Positions 1 through 9,081 of a stretch of 32,993 nt of DNA are shown here, in pieces. The stretch covers positions 1 through 32,993 of the forward strand of contig JABJFI010000116.1 of NCBI GenBank assembly GCA_018662825.1, read 5' to 3'. How positions within the stretch are numbered: the stretch's first letter is position 1; each line of letters opens with the position of its first letter. Position numbers and translations under genes: made by a program. The notes below the pieces were generated by a model. The model had not been told where the DNA came from, did no database searches, and was given only the letters and a program-made list of their open reading frames with translations. Origin of the DNA: Methanobacteriota archaeon. Its GTDB lineage: Archaea; Thermoplasmatota; Poseidoniia; Poseidoniales; Poseidoniaceae.

Positions 1-1967
1 GACAAATGGCTCGAGTTCACATCACTCCAGTGAGCAGATAATTTCTTGCCGCCTGCTGTTATTGCATCTGCATTCTGGACCCCAAGATCTTCGAGAAGAG
101 TATGCAAGGAATTGAATGATGTGTAACTGTTTCCAAACATGAGCGTATTGTTTACCACGGTGAGATTCGTCGAATTGCCGGTACTATTACCGGTGTTGTT
201 GCCGCCTGAGCCGCTGCCGTTACCACCCGTGTTGTTGCCACCTGCGCTATTGCTGGAGAACATGTACTCAAGATTTTCATTAGTATAATCATAATAGGTC
301 ACGTGCAGATTGTCATTAGAATCAATCGCTAATGAGGAAAAAGAGCCGACGTTATCTGTGCTGTCGAGTGAGACCGGTGTGCTCCAAGAAAAGCCATCAT
401 GGGTCATATACTCAAGATTGCCATTGGTGTAGTCACGATAGGTCACGTGCAGGTGATCATTGGAATCAATCGCTAATGAGGACATGTCGCCGACGTCATC
501 TGTGCTGTCGAGCGAGACCGGTGTGCTCCATGAAGAGCCGTCATAGATCATGTACTCAAGATTGCCATTAGTATAATCATAATATGTCACGTATAGATTG
601 TCATTGGAATCAATCGCTAATGAGGAATCATAGCCGACGTCATCTGTGCTGTCGAGTGTGACAGGTGAACTCCAGGAAGAGCCATCATAGGTCACATACT
701 CAAGATTGTCATAGACTTCGTCTAGATAGGTCACGTGCAGGTTGTCATTGGAATCAATCGCTAATGAGGAATATTGGCCGACGTTCCATCCGCTGTCTAG
801 TGAGACCGGTGTGCTCCAAGAAAAGCCATCATAGGTCATATACTCAAGATTGCCATTGGTGTTGTCAAGATAGGTCACGTGCAGATGATCATTGGAATCA
901 ATCGCTAATGAGGACATCGCACCGACATCACCTGTGCTGTCGAGTGAGACCGGTGTGCTCCATGAAGAGCCGTCATAGGTCATGTACTCAAGATTGTCAT
1001 ATGTGAGGTCATAATAGGTCACGTGCAGGTTGTCATTGGAATCAATCGCTAATGAGGAATCATAACCTTCGTGATTTGTGCTGTCGAGCGAGACCGGTGT
1101 GCTCCAAGAAGAGCCATCATAGGTCATATACTCAAGATTGAAACTGGTGTAGTCAAGATAGGTCACGTGCAGGTGTTCATTGGAATCAATCGCTAATGAG
1201 GAGTGTTCACCGACGTTATATGTGCTGTCGAGTGTGACCGGGGTGCTCCATACTTGAGAGAGATTCCCACCAGTTCCATTGCCGCCGGTGTTGTTGCCAG
1301 CAGTACCGTTTCCAGTACCGGTGCCGTTGCCAGTGCCGTTGCCACTTCCGGTACCGTTACCGCTGGAGCCATTGGTGTGATTCGCCCACCATGCTGCCAA
1401 ATCCGGCTCATATTCAACATCTAAGAGAAGTGTGTCTTCGACCGAACCAAGGTTTTCAACATCGATGGTGAATGTTGTATTTGTTCCAGAGTCCATATTC
1501 GTCAATGCGCCCCCCATTGGCGAGAGGTCAAGAGATGGGTGATAGGAAGGTGCTACAGACACATAGATCGTAATTGAACTGCTAATATTTTGGTCAGGTT
1601 CGGTTACAATAATTTCAAATGAACCACTGTCAGAAGTCACTGCGCCTTGGTCGAGACGAACAACAATAGTTGTGTTTTTCGACCACGTTGGGAAAACATC
1701 CTCAACAGTCTCTTCACTTGGAACAATATCCCACACTGAGGAAAGTCCAGTTACATCCACTGAGATATTGTATGTTTCAATGGCTGAAGCATTATTTTCG
1801 ATGTTCAAAGTAATATTGCCTGAATCACCATCCATTAGGATGAGATGTGTTGTATCTGCAGACAAAATAATTCTTGGGTGTGCACTGGCATGGTATGCCA
1901 GAGGAGACATACTTGCAAACAGCAACACTAGTACGAAGGCGACGGCACGAACTGGGCGAGACGACAT
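1..1967 (-). CDS. Secreted surface protein, truncated at left window edge: signal peptide, Ig/NEW3-like domains, sequon-rich linker, 7x48-aa propeller repeats, second sequon-rich linker, start of a possible SGNH/DUF4886-like domain
   Basis: Manual translation of the minus strand from ATG at 1967..1965: MSSRPVRAVAFVLVLLFASMSPLAYHASAHPRIILSADTTHLILMDGDSGNITLNIENNASAIETYNISVDVTG...; open through position 1 with no stop seen. Contains repeated SSLAIDSNDNLHVTYxDxxxxNLEYMTYDGSSWSTPVSLDSTxxVGxx and ends ...LMFGNSYTSFNSLHTLLEDLGVQNADAITAGGKKLSAHWSDVNSSHL. Missing from the supplied ORF track, presumably because it runs off the edge. Confidence 0.85.
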   Translation of the reverse strand, partial: MSSRPVRAVAFVLVLLFASMSPLAYHASAHPRIILSADTTHLILMDGDSGNITLNIENNASAIETYNISVDVTGLSSVWDIVPSEETVEDVFPTWSKNTTIVVRLDQGAVTSDSGSFEIIVTEPDQNISSSITIYVSVAPSYHPSLDLSPMGGALTNMDSGTNTTFTIDVENLGSVEDTLLLDVEYEPDLAAWWANHTNGSSGNGTGSGNGTGNGTGTGNGTAGNNTGGNGTGGNLSQVWSTPVTLDSTYNVGEHSSLAIDSNEHLHVTYLDYTSFNLEYMTYDGSSWSTPVSLDSTNHEGYDSSLAIDSNDNLHVTYYDLTYDNLEYMTYDGSSWSTPVSLDSTGDVGAMSSLAIDSNDHLHVTYLDNTNGNLEYMTYDGFSWSTPVSLDSGWNVGQYSSLAIDSNDNLHVTYLDEVYDNLEYVTYDGSSWSSPVTLDSTDDVGYDSSLAIDSNDNLYVTYYDYTNGNLEYMIYDGSSWSTPVSLDSTDDVGDMSSLAIDSNDHLHVTYRDYTNGNLEYMTHDGFSWSTPVSLDSTDNVGSFSSLAIDSNDNLHVTYYDYTNENLEYMFSSNSAGGNNTGGNGSGSGGNNTGNSTGNSTNLTVVNNTLMFGNSYTSFNSLHTLLEDLGVQNADAITAGGKKLSAHWSDVNSSHL
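262..1250 (-). repeat. Seven tandem 144-bp (48-aa) coding repeats, probable seven-bladed beta-propeller
   Basis: Anchor string caatcgctaatgag occurs at 323, 467, 611, 755, 899, 1043 and 1187, exactly 144 bp apart; the encoded repeat is near-identical apart from a few variable positions. Confidence 0.9.
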
Positions 1968-2039
1968 AAGACCAAGTCAAGCCACCAGCACATACCTCTT
2001 GAGTGAATCGGCCCTAAGGGCCGTTGTACACATGCTTTT

Positions 2040-3278
2040 TTAGTTTTGAAGTGCCTGAATCCGTTCTTGCTCAATGCGCTCCCAAGGGAAACTTCCATCT
2101 TGCCCTGGATTTCGTCCAAAGTGGCCACCTGATGCGGTGACTGAATAAATTGGATTGAGTAATTTCAAGTCTCGAGCGATTGCACCAGGCCTAAAGTCAA
2201 AGGTCGATTTCACACGCTGAGCCAATTCGCGTTCTGAAAGTTCAGATGTTCCGAATGTCTCGACACGAACACTGACTGGTTGTGCAATTCCGATGACATA
2301 TGCCAATTGTATTTCGCAACGTGTTGCTAGACCTGCAGCAACTACGTGCTTGGCTGCCCAGCGTGAAGCGTAAGCTGCTGAACGGTCAACCTTTGAAGGG
2401 TCCTTTCCAGAGAAAGCACCGCCGCCGTGACGGCCCATGCCTCCATAGGTGTCGACAATGATTTTTCGTCCTGTTAATCCTGCATCAGCATATGGACCGC
2501 CTGGGTCTGCAAATCGCCCAGTGCCGTTTACAACAAGAATATAATCACCTGCGCGCAAACCTGCTGGAATAACCGGTTCAACCACGTGCTCCCTAATTTG
2601 TTGTCGAACATATTCGAGTTCTTCAGTTTCCGAACCGTTGAATTGATCTTTTAGGTCTTTGTCATGTTGAATGGCAATAATGACCGTGTGAACATTCGAG
2701 ACTGAGCCATCATCGTTGTATTCAACGGTGACTTGAGATTTACCATCAGGTCGTGCCCACGGCAAGATTCCTTGCTCACGAACTGCGGTCAATCGACGGG
2801 TGAGGCGCTGAGAAAGAGCAGCAGCGAGTGGAAAATATCTACCCTCAAGTTCCGAATAGGCCTCGGTTTCTGTGCAAGCATACCCAAACATGAGGCCTTG
2901 GTCTCCTGCTCCTTGGGAGAGAAGGTCTTGGTTTACACCTTGAGCAATGTATGAAGATTGAGTAGTGATGTGTACTTGAACTTCTGTAAATTCAGCGGAA
3001 GTTGCGTCCATACCAATTGAATGGGAAGTATAGCCAACATCTGCTGCGGCTTTACGGGCTACCGCTTCATAATCAGGTGGTGAGCCACTGAGTGACACTT
3101 CGCCAGCAAGAACAATCAATCCCATGTCTTCTTTGCCTTTGACACATGTTTCTACAGCAACACGAGCGTTTGAGTCTACGGCAAGACATGCATCGACGAT
3201 AGCATCCGAGATAGTATCGCATAATTTGTCAGGATGGCCGCGGGTTACGGATTCGGATGAAAATAAGTCACCAGTCAT
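2040..3278 (-). CDS. metK: S-adenosylmethionine synthetase, bacterial/eukaryal MetK type
   Basis: Motifs SVTRGHPDKLCDTISDAIVDA, GAGDQGLMFGYACTET, GRFADPGGPYADAGLTGRKIIVDTYGGMGRHGGGAFSGKDPSKVDRSAAYA. Confidence 0.95.
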   Translation of the reverse strand: MTGDLFSSESVTRGHPDKLCDTISDAIVDACLAVDSNARVAVETCVKGKEDMGLIVLAGEVSLSGSPPDYEAVARKAAADVGYTSHSIGMDATSAEFTEVQVHITTQSSYIAQGVNQDLLSQGAGDQGLMFGYACTETEAYSELEGRYFPLAAALSQRLTRRLTAVREQGILPWARPDGKSQVTVEYNDDGSVSNVHTVIIAIQHDKDLKDQFNGSETEELEYVRQQIREHVVEPVIPAGLRAGDYILVVNGTGRFADPGGPYADAGLTGRKIIVDTYGGMGRHGGGAFSGKDPSKVDRSAAYASRWAAKHVVAAGLATRCEIQLAYVIGIAQPVSVRVETFGTSELSERELAQRVKSTFDFRPGAIARDLKLLNPIYSVTASGGHFGRNPGQDGSFPWERIEQERIQALQN

Positions 3279-3437
3279 GACTTTGGCGCAAATCCCCGCC
3301 TATATGAATAAACCGCCTATTTATGCACTCAATAATTCTTAAAAGGAATAAAATGTGTAAAAATAGCCCTCAAGTGTGGTGGCAATGGATACGATTGAAA
3401 CGAATGGTTGATGTTCTCATCCCGTACCCCCCGCATC

Positions 3438-4844
3438 ATGAGCACTTGGGTTCCGACTGCATACCGCACCCACACATTAGGCGAAATTCAACGCATTGGT
3501 GCTGAATTGATAGGACAAGAAGTCACCGTATCGGGATTTATGGAAGCGAACCGAGGCAAGGGCGCCATCTGTTTTGTCGACCTTCGTGATGGAACAGGAA
3601 TCACTCAAATATTCCTCAAAAGCGACAATGTTGGTGAAGAAGCATTAGACATGGTTCAGAGAATGACTCGAGAATCGACTTTGCAATTCACCGGAACTGT
3701 TTCTGAAAAAAGGCCTCCAAAGGTGAAAGAGGGTGAGCCAGTACCTCCACCTGCATACGAAGTTGTTGCAACTTCTGTCAACTTAATTGCAAGGGCTGTT
3801 GCTCCACTCCCTCTTGGGGTAACGGACACTGTGCATGTTGCCCTTGATACCCGATTGGACAACCGTTTCCTCGATTTGCGTCGTGGACATGTCAACGCCA
3901 TGTTCCATTTACGTGGGAAAATTTTGCAATATGGTCGTGAGGCTTTGATCAATGAGGGTTTCTTTGAAACACACACTCCCAAAATTGTAGCAACAGCAAC
4001 AGAAGGTGGAACCGATTTATTTCCAATGATGTATTTTGATACACCTGCATTCCTCAACCAGTCTCCTCAACTCTTCAAACAACTCTGTATGTCTGGTGGA
4101 CTTGAGCGCGTATTTGAAATCGGACCTGCGTTCCGAGCGGAAAAGCACGACACATATCGACATTTGAATGAATTTATTTCGTTCGATATCGAATGTTCTT
4201 GGGCCAATGATGAAGATGTTATGGGCGTTCTAGAACGGATGATTCATCACATGTGGAAGTCTGTTGCTGAGGACCCCGAATCACAAAACTTCATCGGTAC
4301 AATCAATGCTTATCGAGCAACTCAAGACGAAGAGGCAATCGAAGTTATTGTCCCCGAACTTCCTTTCCCACGCTTGTCGTACTGTGATGCAATCGAAACC
4401 ATTCAACGTAAAGGTGGAAAAATCGAATGGGGAGACGATATCGATGCTGAAAACTCTGACCTCTTGGCCGAAGACTTACCTCAATTCTACTTCCTCCCAC
4501 GATGGCCAATGGAACTCAAACCGTTCTATATTCACCACGTTGAAGGCGAAGATGGTAGTACTGGGCGGCAACTCAGCAGAGGATTTGACTTGAACTTTGG
4601 CCGTGATGAATTAACTTCAGGTGGCCAGAGAGAACATCGAATTGATGTGTTGATTGAGAACCTCAAAGCAATGGATTTGGACCCTGAAGAATTTGAATTC
4701 TATGTCGCTGGATTCCGCCATGGAGTTCCGCCACATGCAGGATGGGGACTTGGTGTTGAACGGATATTGATGAAACTCACCGGCTCAAAGAATGTTCGTG
4801 AAACTGTACTATTCCCTCGTGACCGTCGCCGAGTCAGCCCTTAG
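3438..4844 (+). CDS. aspS: Aspartyl-tRNA synthetase (archaeal type)
   Basis: OB-fold N-terminus, class II motifs [73 protein letters not shown]. Start placed at MSTWV rather than the longer ORF start at 3408. Confidence 0.93.
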   Translation: MSTWVPTAYRTHTLGEIQRIGAELIGQEVTVSGFMEANRGKGAICFVDLRDGTGITQIFLKSDNVGEEALDMVQRMTRESTLQFTGTVSEKRPPKVKEGEPVPPPAYEVVATSVNLIARAVAPLPLGVTDTVHVALDTRLDNRFLDLRRGHVNAMFHLRGKILQYGREALINEGFFETHTPKIVATATEGGTDLFPMMYFDTPAFLNQSPQLFKQLCMSGGLERVFEIGPAFRAEKHDTYRHLNEFISFDIECSWANDEDVMGVLERMIHHMWKSVAEDPESQNFIGTINAYRATQDEEAIEVIVPELPFPRLSYCDAIETIQRKGGKIEWGDDIDAENSDLLAEDLPQFYFLPRWPMELKPFYIHHVEGEDGSTGRQLSRGFDLNFGRDELTSGGQREHRIDVLIENLKAMDLDPEEFEFYVAGFRHGVPPHAGWGLGVERILMKLTGSKNVRETVLFPRDRRRVSP

Positions 4845-4961
4845 ATTCAAACAACATTAGCCCACGTTCTTGCCGTTCTGAGATTGTCGGCTGTTATTTT
4901 GGTGGTACAATATCCAATACAGACCAATTGTAAGCCACCCAAATGCGTTACTAGTTCAGGA

Positions 4962-5417
4962 TTACAGTAGTTCTGAGGGCAAGTCGCGTGATGAAAAACG
5001 TGACACTTCTCCTTCTTTTGTGATGACGAATTTCTCGAAGTTCCATCGGATATCCCCGGTGTAGTCATCTAGGCCCACCGTTCGACTAAGTTCAGTAAAG
5101 AGGGGGTGCTGTTGTTCACCTTTGACTTCGAGTTTTGCCATCAAGGGAAAAGTCACATTATATTCTCTAGAGGTGAAGTCACAGATTTCTTGGTGTGTAC
5201 CTGGTTCTTGTGCTCCAAACTGATTGCAAGGGAAACCAACGACTGTGATTCCTTCAGCAGTAGATAGTTCTTGTAATCCCGCATAATGATGGGTGAATCC
5301 GCAAGCACTAGCAACATTCACCACGACCCAGTGTTCGCAGTTTGAGCCGCCTAGTACTCTTAAGGTGGTAAGTTCGCCGTTCATATCTTCAAATTCGATA
5401 TCCAATGGATTGCCCAT
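4962..5417 (-). CDS. Glutathione peroxidase-like thiol peroxidase (Cys type)
   Basis: VVVNVASACGFTHHYAGLQEL, GITVVGFPCNQFGAQEPGTHQEI, DIRWNFEKFVITKEGEVSRFSS. Start placed at MGNPLDIEFEDMNG. Confidence 0.88.
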   Translation of the reverse strand: MGNPLDIEFEDMNGELTTLRVLGGSNCEHWVVVNVASACGFTHHYAGLQELSTAEGITVVGFPCNQFGAQEPGTHQEICDFTSREYNVTFPLMAKLEVKGEQQHPLFTELSRTVGLDDYTGDIRWNFEKFVITKEGEVSRFSSRDLPSELL

Positions 5418-5505
5418 ACATTGCTCACAAAGATGCTCCTTTTCAACTCTTGTAATCGCCGTAGAAAGAGTAAGGGTGATAGATGACGCCTCACAGCGTT
5501 TGAAT

Positions 5506-6252
5506 ATGGCAGTCGACCGTATGCAATGGGGAGCGCAGGAGTGGCAATTTGCGGATTTGTACATGCCTGATGACCCTTCACCGTATCAGAAGGATGTAGG
5601 AATACCTTGTATCATGCTTATTCACGGAGGTTTTTGGAAAAAATCTTGGACCAGTGACTTGATGAAACCGATTGCACAAGACCTTGCGCAAGCAGGTGTT
5701 GCAGCGTGGAATATCGAATTCAAAGGTTGGAGTGAAGGTGATGAGGGGGTTTGGATGGATACACTCTCAGATGTGTTACGGGCTTGGGGTCAACTTGCAC
5801 TGCTTCCAGGAATCGATATCACTCGCTCAATGGTCATGGGTCATTCAGCAGGTGGTCATCTTGCACTTTTACTAGCGGCAAAAGCCGAAAGGAAACCTTG
5901 GTTGGCCATAGCTCAAGCACCGATAACAGATTTAATTGGTGCAGACCATGCTAAACTTTCTGATGAGGGAGATGCTGTTCGCCGATGGATTGGTTGCAGC
6001 CCCGAAGATAATCCTACTGTGTGGGAACAACTCAATCCGATTAGCCACCCACCTGTTGCCCCCGTATTGCTCATCCATGGTGAGAATGATGAAGAAGTCC
6101 CAAAGGAACAATCCGAAACCTATGCGCGTATCATGGCTGCAAAGGGTGCTGATGTCCAGAAACTGTGGCTCCCTGGCGGCCATTTTTCGATTATAGATGT
6201 TGCATCGGATGATTGGTTAGTTGAATTAGATGCGATTCTTGATTGGCTTTGA
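5506..6252 (+). CDS. Alpha/beta hydrolase, kynurenine formamidase/esterase-like
   Basis: MLIHGGFWKKSW (oxyanion HGGFW), nucleophile elbow MGHSAGGHLALLLAAK, LLIHGENDEEVP acid region, LPGGHFSIID His. Start placed at ATG 5506; the longer ORF start at 5293 would overlap the GPx gene. Confidence 0.82.
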   Translation: MAVDRMQWGAQEWQFADLYMPDDPSPYQKDVGIPCIMLIHGGFWKKSWTSDLMKPIAQDLAQAGVAAWNIEFKGWSEGDEGVWMDTLSDVLRAWGQLALLPGIDITRSMVMGHSAGGHLALLLAAKAERKPWLAIAQAPITDLIGADHAKLSDEGDAVRRWIGCSPEDNPTVWEQLNPISHPPVAPVLLIHGENDEEVPKEQSETYARIMAAKGADVQKLWLPGGHFSIIDVASDDWLVELDAILDWL

Positions 6253-6292
6253 AAAACGAAAGACACTTTGAGGAGTAACCTCTGCCCCAACC

Positions 6293-7108
6293 ATGGACCT
6301 CCTTGGTAACGACTTCCCGTATTCTTCCGATGCTCTAGTTGGCAAGCATGCATTGGTGTGCGGTGCAAGCAAAGGTATTGGAGCGGCGACTGCCAAAATG
6401 CTGGCAAAAGCAGGTGCAAGCGTAACAGTTTGTGCTCGCAACGGTGAGGCTTTAATCGCACTTTGTGAAGAATTGTTTGAACTTGGGAGTGGTGAACATT
6501 CATCTTTAGTTCTCGACCTTGAAGATACCACTGAAATAAAAAATGGAATTGAATTATTACTTGAAGAACGTGGACCAGTTCATGTGTTGATTAACAATGC
6601 AGGTGGGCCACCCGGTGGCCCTTTGCTTGAAAATTCAGTTGAAGATTTTGAAGCACCATTCAAGCGCCACCTTCATGCGGCTCATACATTAACGCAATTA
6701 TTGGTCCCGACAATGGTCGAAGAAGGGTATGGGCGCATCATACAAATCATCTCGACTTCTGTCAAAGAACCAATTCCAAATATTGGACTTTCCAATACTC
6801 TACGCGGGGCAATGGCTTCATGGGCGAAGAGTTTGTCACGGGAACTTCCACCTTGCATCACCATTAACAATGTCTTACCTGGTTTCACCAACACCGAACG
6901 TTTGGATTCACTTGCCTCCTCCATTCATCAGCGAACTGGAAAAAGTATCGAAGATGTTCATGAAGGTTGGCTGAGTCAAGTTCCAATTGAACGATTGATT
7001 GAACCTTTGGAAACCGCATCGGCTATTGCGTTCCTTGCATTGCCGGCATCCGGAGGAATTCGCGGCGTTAGTCTTGCCGTAGATGGTGGCCGATTGCGGA
7101 GTATTTGA
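6293..7108 (+). CDS. Short-chain dehydrogenase/reductase
   Basis: HALVCGASKGIGAATAKMLAKAGASVTVCARN, VLINNAGG, C-terminal FLALPASGGIRGVSLAVDGGR. The usual YxxxK region reads SNTLRGAMASWAKSLS, so the Tyr appears replaced. Confidence 0.85.
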   Translation: MDLLGNDFPYSSDALVGKHALVCGASKGIGAATAKMLAKAGASVTVCARNGEALIALCEELFELGSGEHSSLVLDLEDTTEIKNGIELLLEERGPVHVLINNAGGPPGGPLLENSVEDFEAPFKRHLHAAHTLTQLLVPTMVEEGYGRIIQIISTSVKEPIPNIGLSNTLRGAMASWAKSLSRELPPCITINNVLPGFTNTERLDSLASSIHQRTGKSIEDVHEGWLSQVPIERLIEPLETASAIAFLALPASGGIRGVSLAVDGGRLRSI

Positions 7109-8086
7109 TCACTTTTTGATATCAAACCATACTGGATAATGGTCAGATATTTCGCTGTCCGAAAATGATGTGTCAACACCCCATGTTCCAACCAGACGTC
7201 CATCGAGGTCACCATTGGTTACAATTCGGTCATAAGCACAATAACTGTCTGAAACAGTTGTATCGACATTGTTTTCAATTAACCATGTATAATTGGAATG
7301 AGCCAAGGGTGAATTCGATAATTCGTTTGAGGATACATACGTGCATGCTGCATTGAAATCACCGAGAATGACTACTTCAGATTCGTTAGGATTATTCTCA
7401 AGATAAGTGTCAACAACATGAGGTAACGCGTTGATTTCACTTAATGCTTCAGCGGGTTTTGTGTGAACGGTGATAAGACTCAAATCAAAACCCGTATCCG
7501 TACCATTTGTATCCAATAATTGAAATTGTGCGATGAAGGGTTCTCTTTGAAACGAATCATTGGCGCTGTCATCATGCAGAGTGCCATTTCCCATCGCTCT
7601 AAATACTGAGGTGTTGTAGTAAAAAGCATACTGTTCTTGAGACGATTGGTCATCATCTTGCAATCCACTTCGGGGACTTAGAACCATGTCCCAAGTTGTG
7701 TTTGATTTGGCATTAATGGCATCAAGGAAATCATAAGGCACTGTTTGGTCCATGTCTTTTATCTCTTGTACAGCAACCAAATCATAATTCAAAATAGTGT
7801 CTACAAGAACCTCCACAACCGCTGGTTTACCCATTTTGGTTTCGCCAAATACTTTGATGTTAAAGGTAGCAATTCGTGCAACTTCAGAGCGATTCAGTTC
7901 CGTGTCACGAGCATCATCATTTGTAGTGTTGTTCTCAATGTAGATTGTGGTCACTTCTTCCTCGCCTGGCACCAAGACATAAACGACTTCTGTGTCATTG
8001 GAAAGTAAAGATTGCAAAGCGATTGGAGCAAGAATAAGGATTGCCGCAAGGCTCAAGCCTTGCAAATATCCACTATAGTCACCCAT
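7109..8086 (-). CDS. Membrane-anchored DNase I-like endonuclease/exonuclease/phosphatase family protein
   Basis: N-terminal hydrophobic anchor LSLAAILILAPIALQSLL; RIATFNIKVFGE, DLVAVQEIKD, QYAFYYNTSVF, VVILGDFNAAC, SEISDHYPVWFDI. Confidence 0.87.
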   Translation of the reverse strand: MGDYSGYLQGLSLAAILILAPIALQSLLSNDTEVVYVLVPGEEEVTTIYIENNTTNDDARDTELNRSEVARIATFNIKVFGETKMGKPAVVEVLVDTILNYDLVAVQEIKDMDQTVPYDFLDAINAKSNTTWDMVLSPRSGLQDDDQSSQEQYAFYYNTSVFRAMGNGTLHDDSANDSFQREPFIAQFQLLDTNGTDTGFDLSLITVHTKPAEALSEINALPHVVDTYLENNPNESEVVILGDFNAACTYVSSNELSNSPLAHSNYTWLIENNVDTTVSDSYCAYDRIVTNGDLDGRLVGTWGVDTSFSDSEISDHYPVWFDIKK

Positions 8087-8175
8087 ATTGTGCGGTATGA
8101 CCTATGGGTTATCAACGTTTAACTCTCAACTAAGCAAACACATAGGTTCTTGACGCGAAGGGATAGCGCACACAC

Positions 8176-9021
8176 ATGAACGGGGAAGTAAATGCTGAGC
8201 AAGCCCGTCGAATTCTCGATATGCTCACTGCTGGTGGTGCAATGGATGACATCAACACTGCACTTGCCCTTCGTCTCGTACCTTTGGCATTAGAGTTAGA
8301 AGATGCTGAACTTAGTGAAAAGTTGCTCCACCATGCAAAAGCCAATGCTTCTGACGACCTTGAACGTAGTTGGGCTGATTTTGAAATCTTCAAGCATGCT
8401 CAAAGAGATATTGATGTGTTTGCTGAATTAGGTGCTCATTCTGAACTGTTAGAGGGTGGCACTGCATTAGCTGCGGCAATCTCACACCATGTAGCCTTAC
8501 TTCACCTGAGTCAAAATGAATATGAAGAGGCACAAACATTTGCAACACGTTCGCTTCGACTTCGAGAAAGCATCGATGACAAGAAAGGTATTGCTTACGG
8601 TCTTGCGCTTCTCGAAACATGTTCAAAGAAATTAAATGACCATGACAATGCATTGGTCCATGGCACCCGTCGTATCGAATTAGCCATGCTGATGAAAGAT
8701 GAAGAAGCACAAGTCGAAGCGATGGCTGATTTGGCTCATACACAAGCGACAATTGGAAATTTTGCTGCTGCTAAAGATTTGTATGAACAATCACTCAATC
8801 TGTCAGTCGAACTTGAAGACTTGTCTGGGCAATTGGTGGCTCGATGGGGCCTAGCAGACATCGCAGAAATTGCAGAGGATTATGAAACTGCTATGCTTCA
8901 CCTCTCAGATTGTCTTCATTCATTCCTCAATGTAGGCCTTCCATCGCCTGTGGCTGTTCGACAACGTATCGAAGACTTGGCTAATTTCAATTCAACCAAC
9001 TCCAAAAAAGCCAATGAATAA
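8176..9021 (+). CDS. TPR-repeat protein
   Basis: Repeated amphipathic helices such as NEYEEAQTFATRSLRLRESIDDKKGIAYGLALLETCSKKLNDHDNALVHGTRRIELA and GNFAAAKDLYEQSLNLSVELED. Confidence 0.75.
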   Translation: MNGEVNAEQARRILDMLTAGGAMDDINTALALRLVPLALELEDAELSEKLLHHAKANASDDLERSWADFEIFKHAQRDIDVFAELGAHSELLEGGTALAAAISHHVALLHLSQNEYEEAQTFATRSLRLRESIDDKKGIAYGLALLETCSKKLNDHDNALVHGTRRIELAMLMKDEEAQVEAMADLAHTQATIGNFAAAKDLYEQSLNLSVELEDLSGQLVARWGLADIAEIAEDYETAMLHLSDCLHSFLNVGLPSPVAVRQRIEDLANFNSTNSKKANE

Positions 9022-9081
9022 TCATCCAAATCAGCCACACTCGTTATGATGTGGTTTCGATTGGAAGGATTGGTGCCACCC

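Noticed and set aside
262-1250. Regular short repeats at the left end considered as a CRISPR array
   Set aside because: Period is 144 bp with near-identical 'spacers', and the whole array is an open reading frame encoding a 48-aa protein repeat.
332-1420. Track ORFs 332..571, 665..1006, 1193..1420 and 1203..1424
   Set aside because: Out-of-frame or antisense ORFs produced by the repeat and sequon-linker DNA; the real CDS is the minus-strand frame from 1967.
3656-4057. 133-aa ORF antisense to aspS, and similar long antisense ORFs (for example 11910..12371 within the ALDH)
   Set aside because: Shadow ORFs opposite strongly supported enzymes; no motifs.
4847-5068. 73-aa minus-strand ORF after aspS
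   Set aside because: Overlaps the GPx gene in a different frame; composition gives no support for coding.
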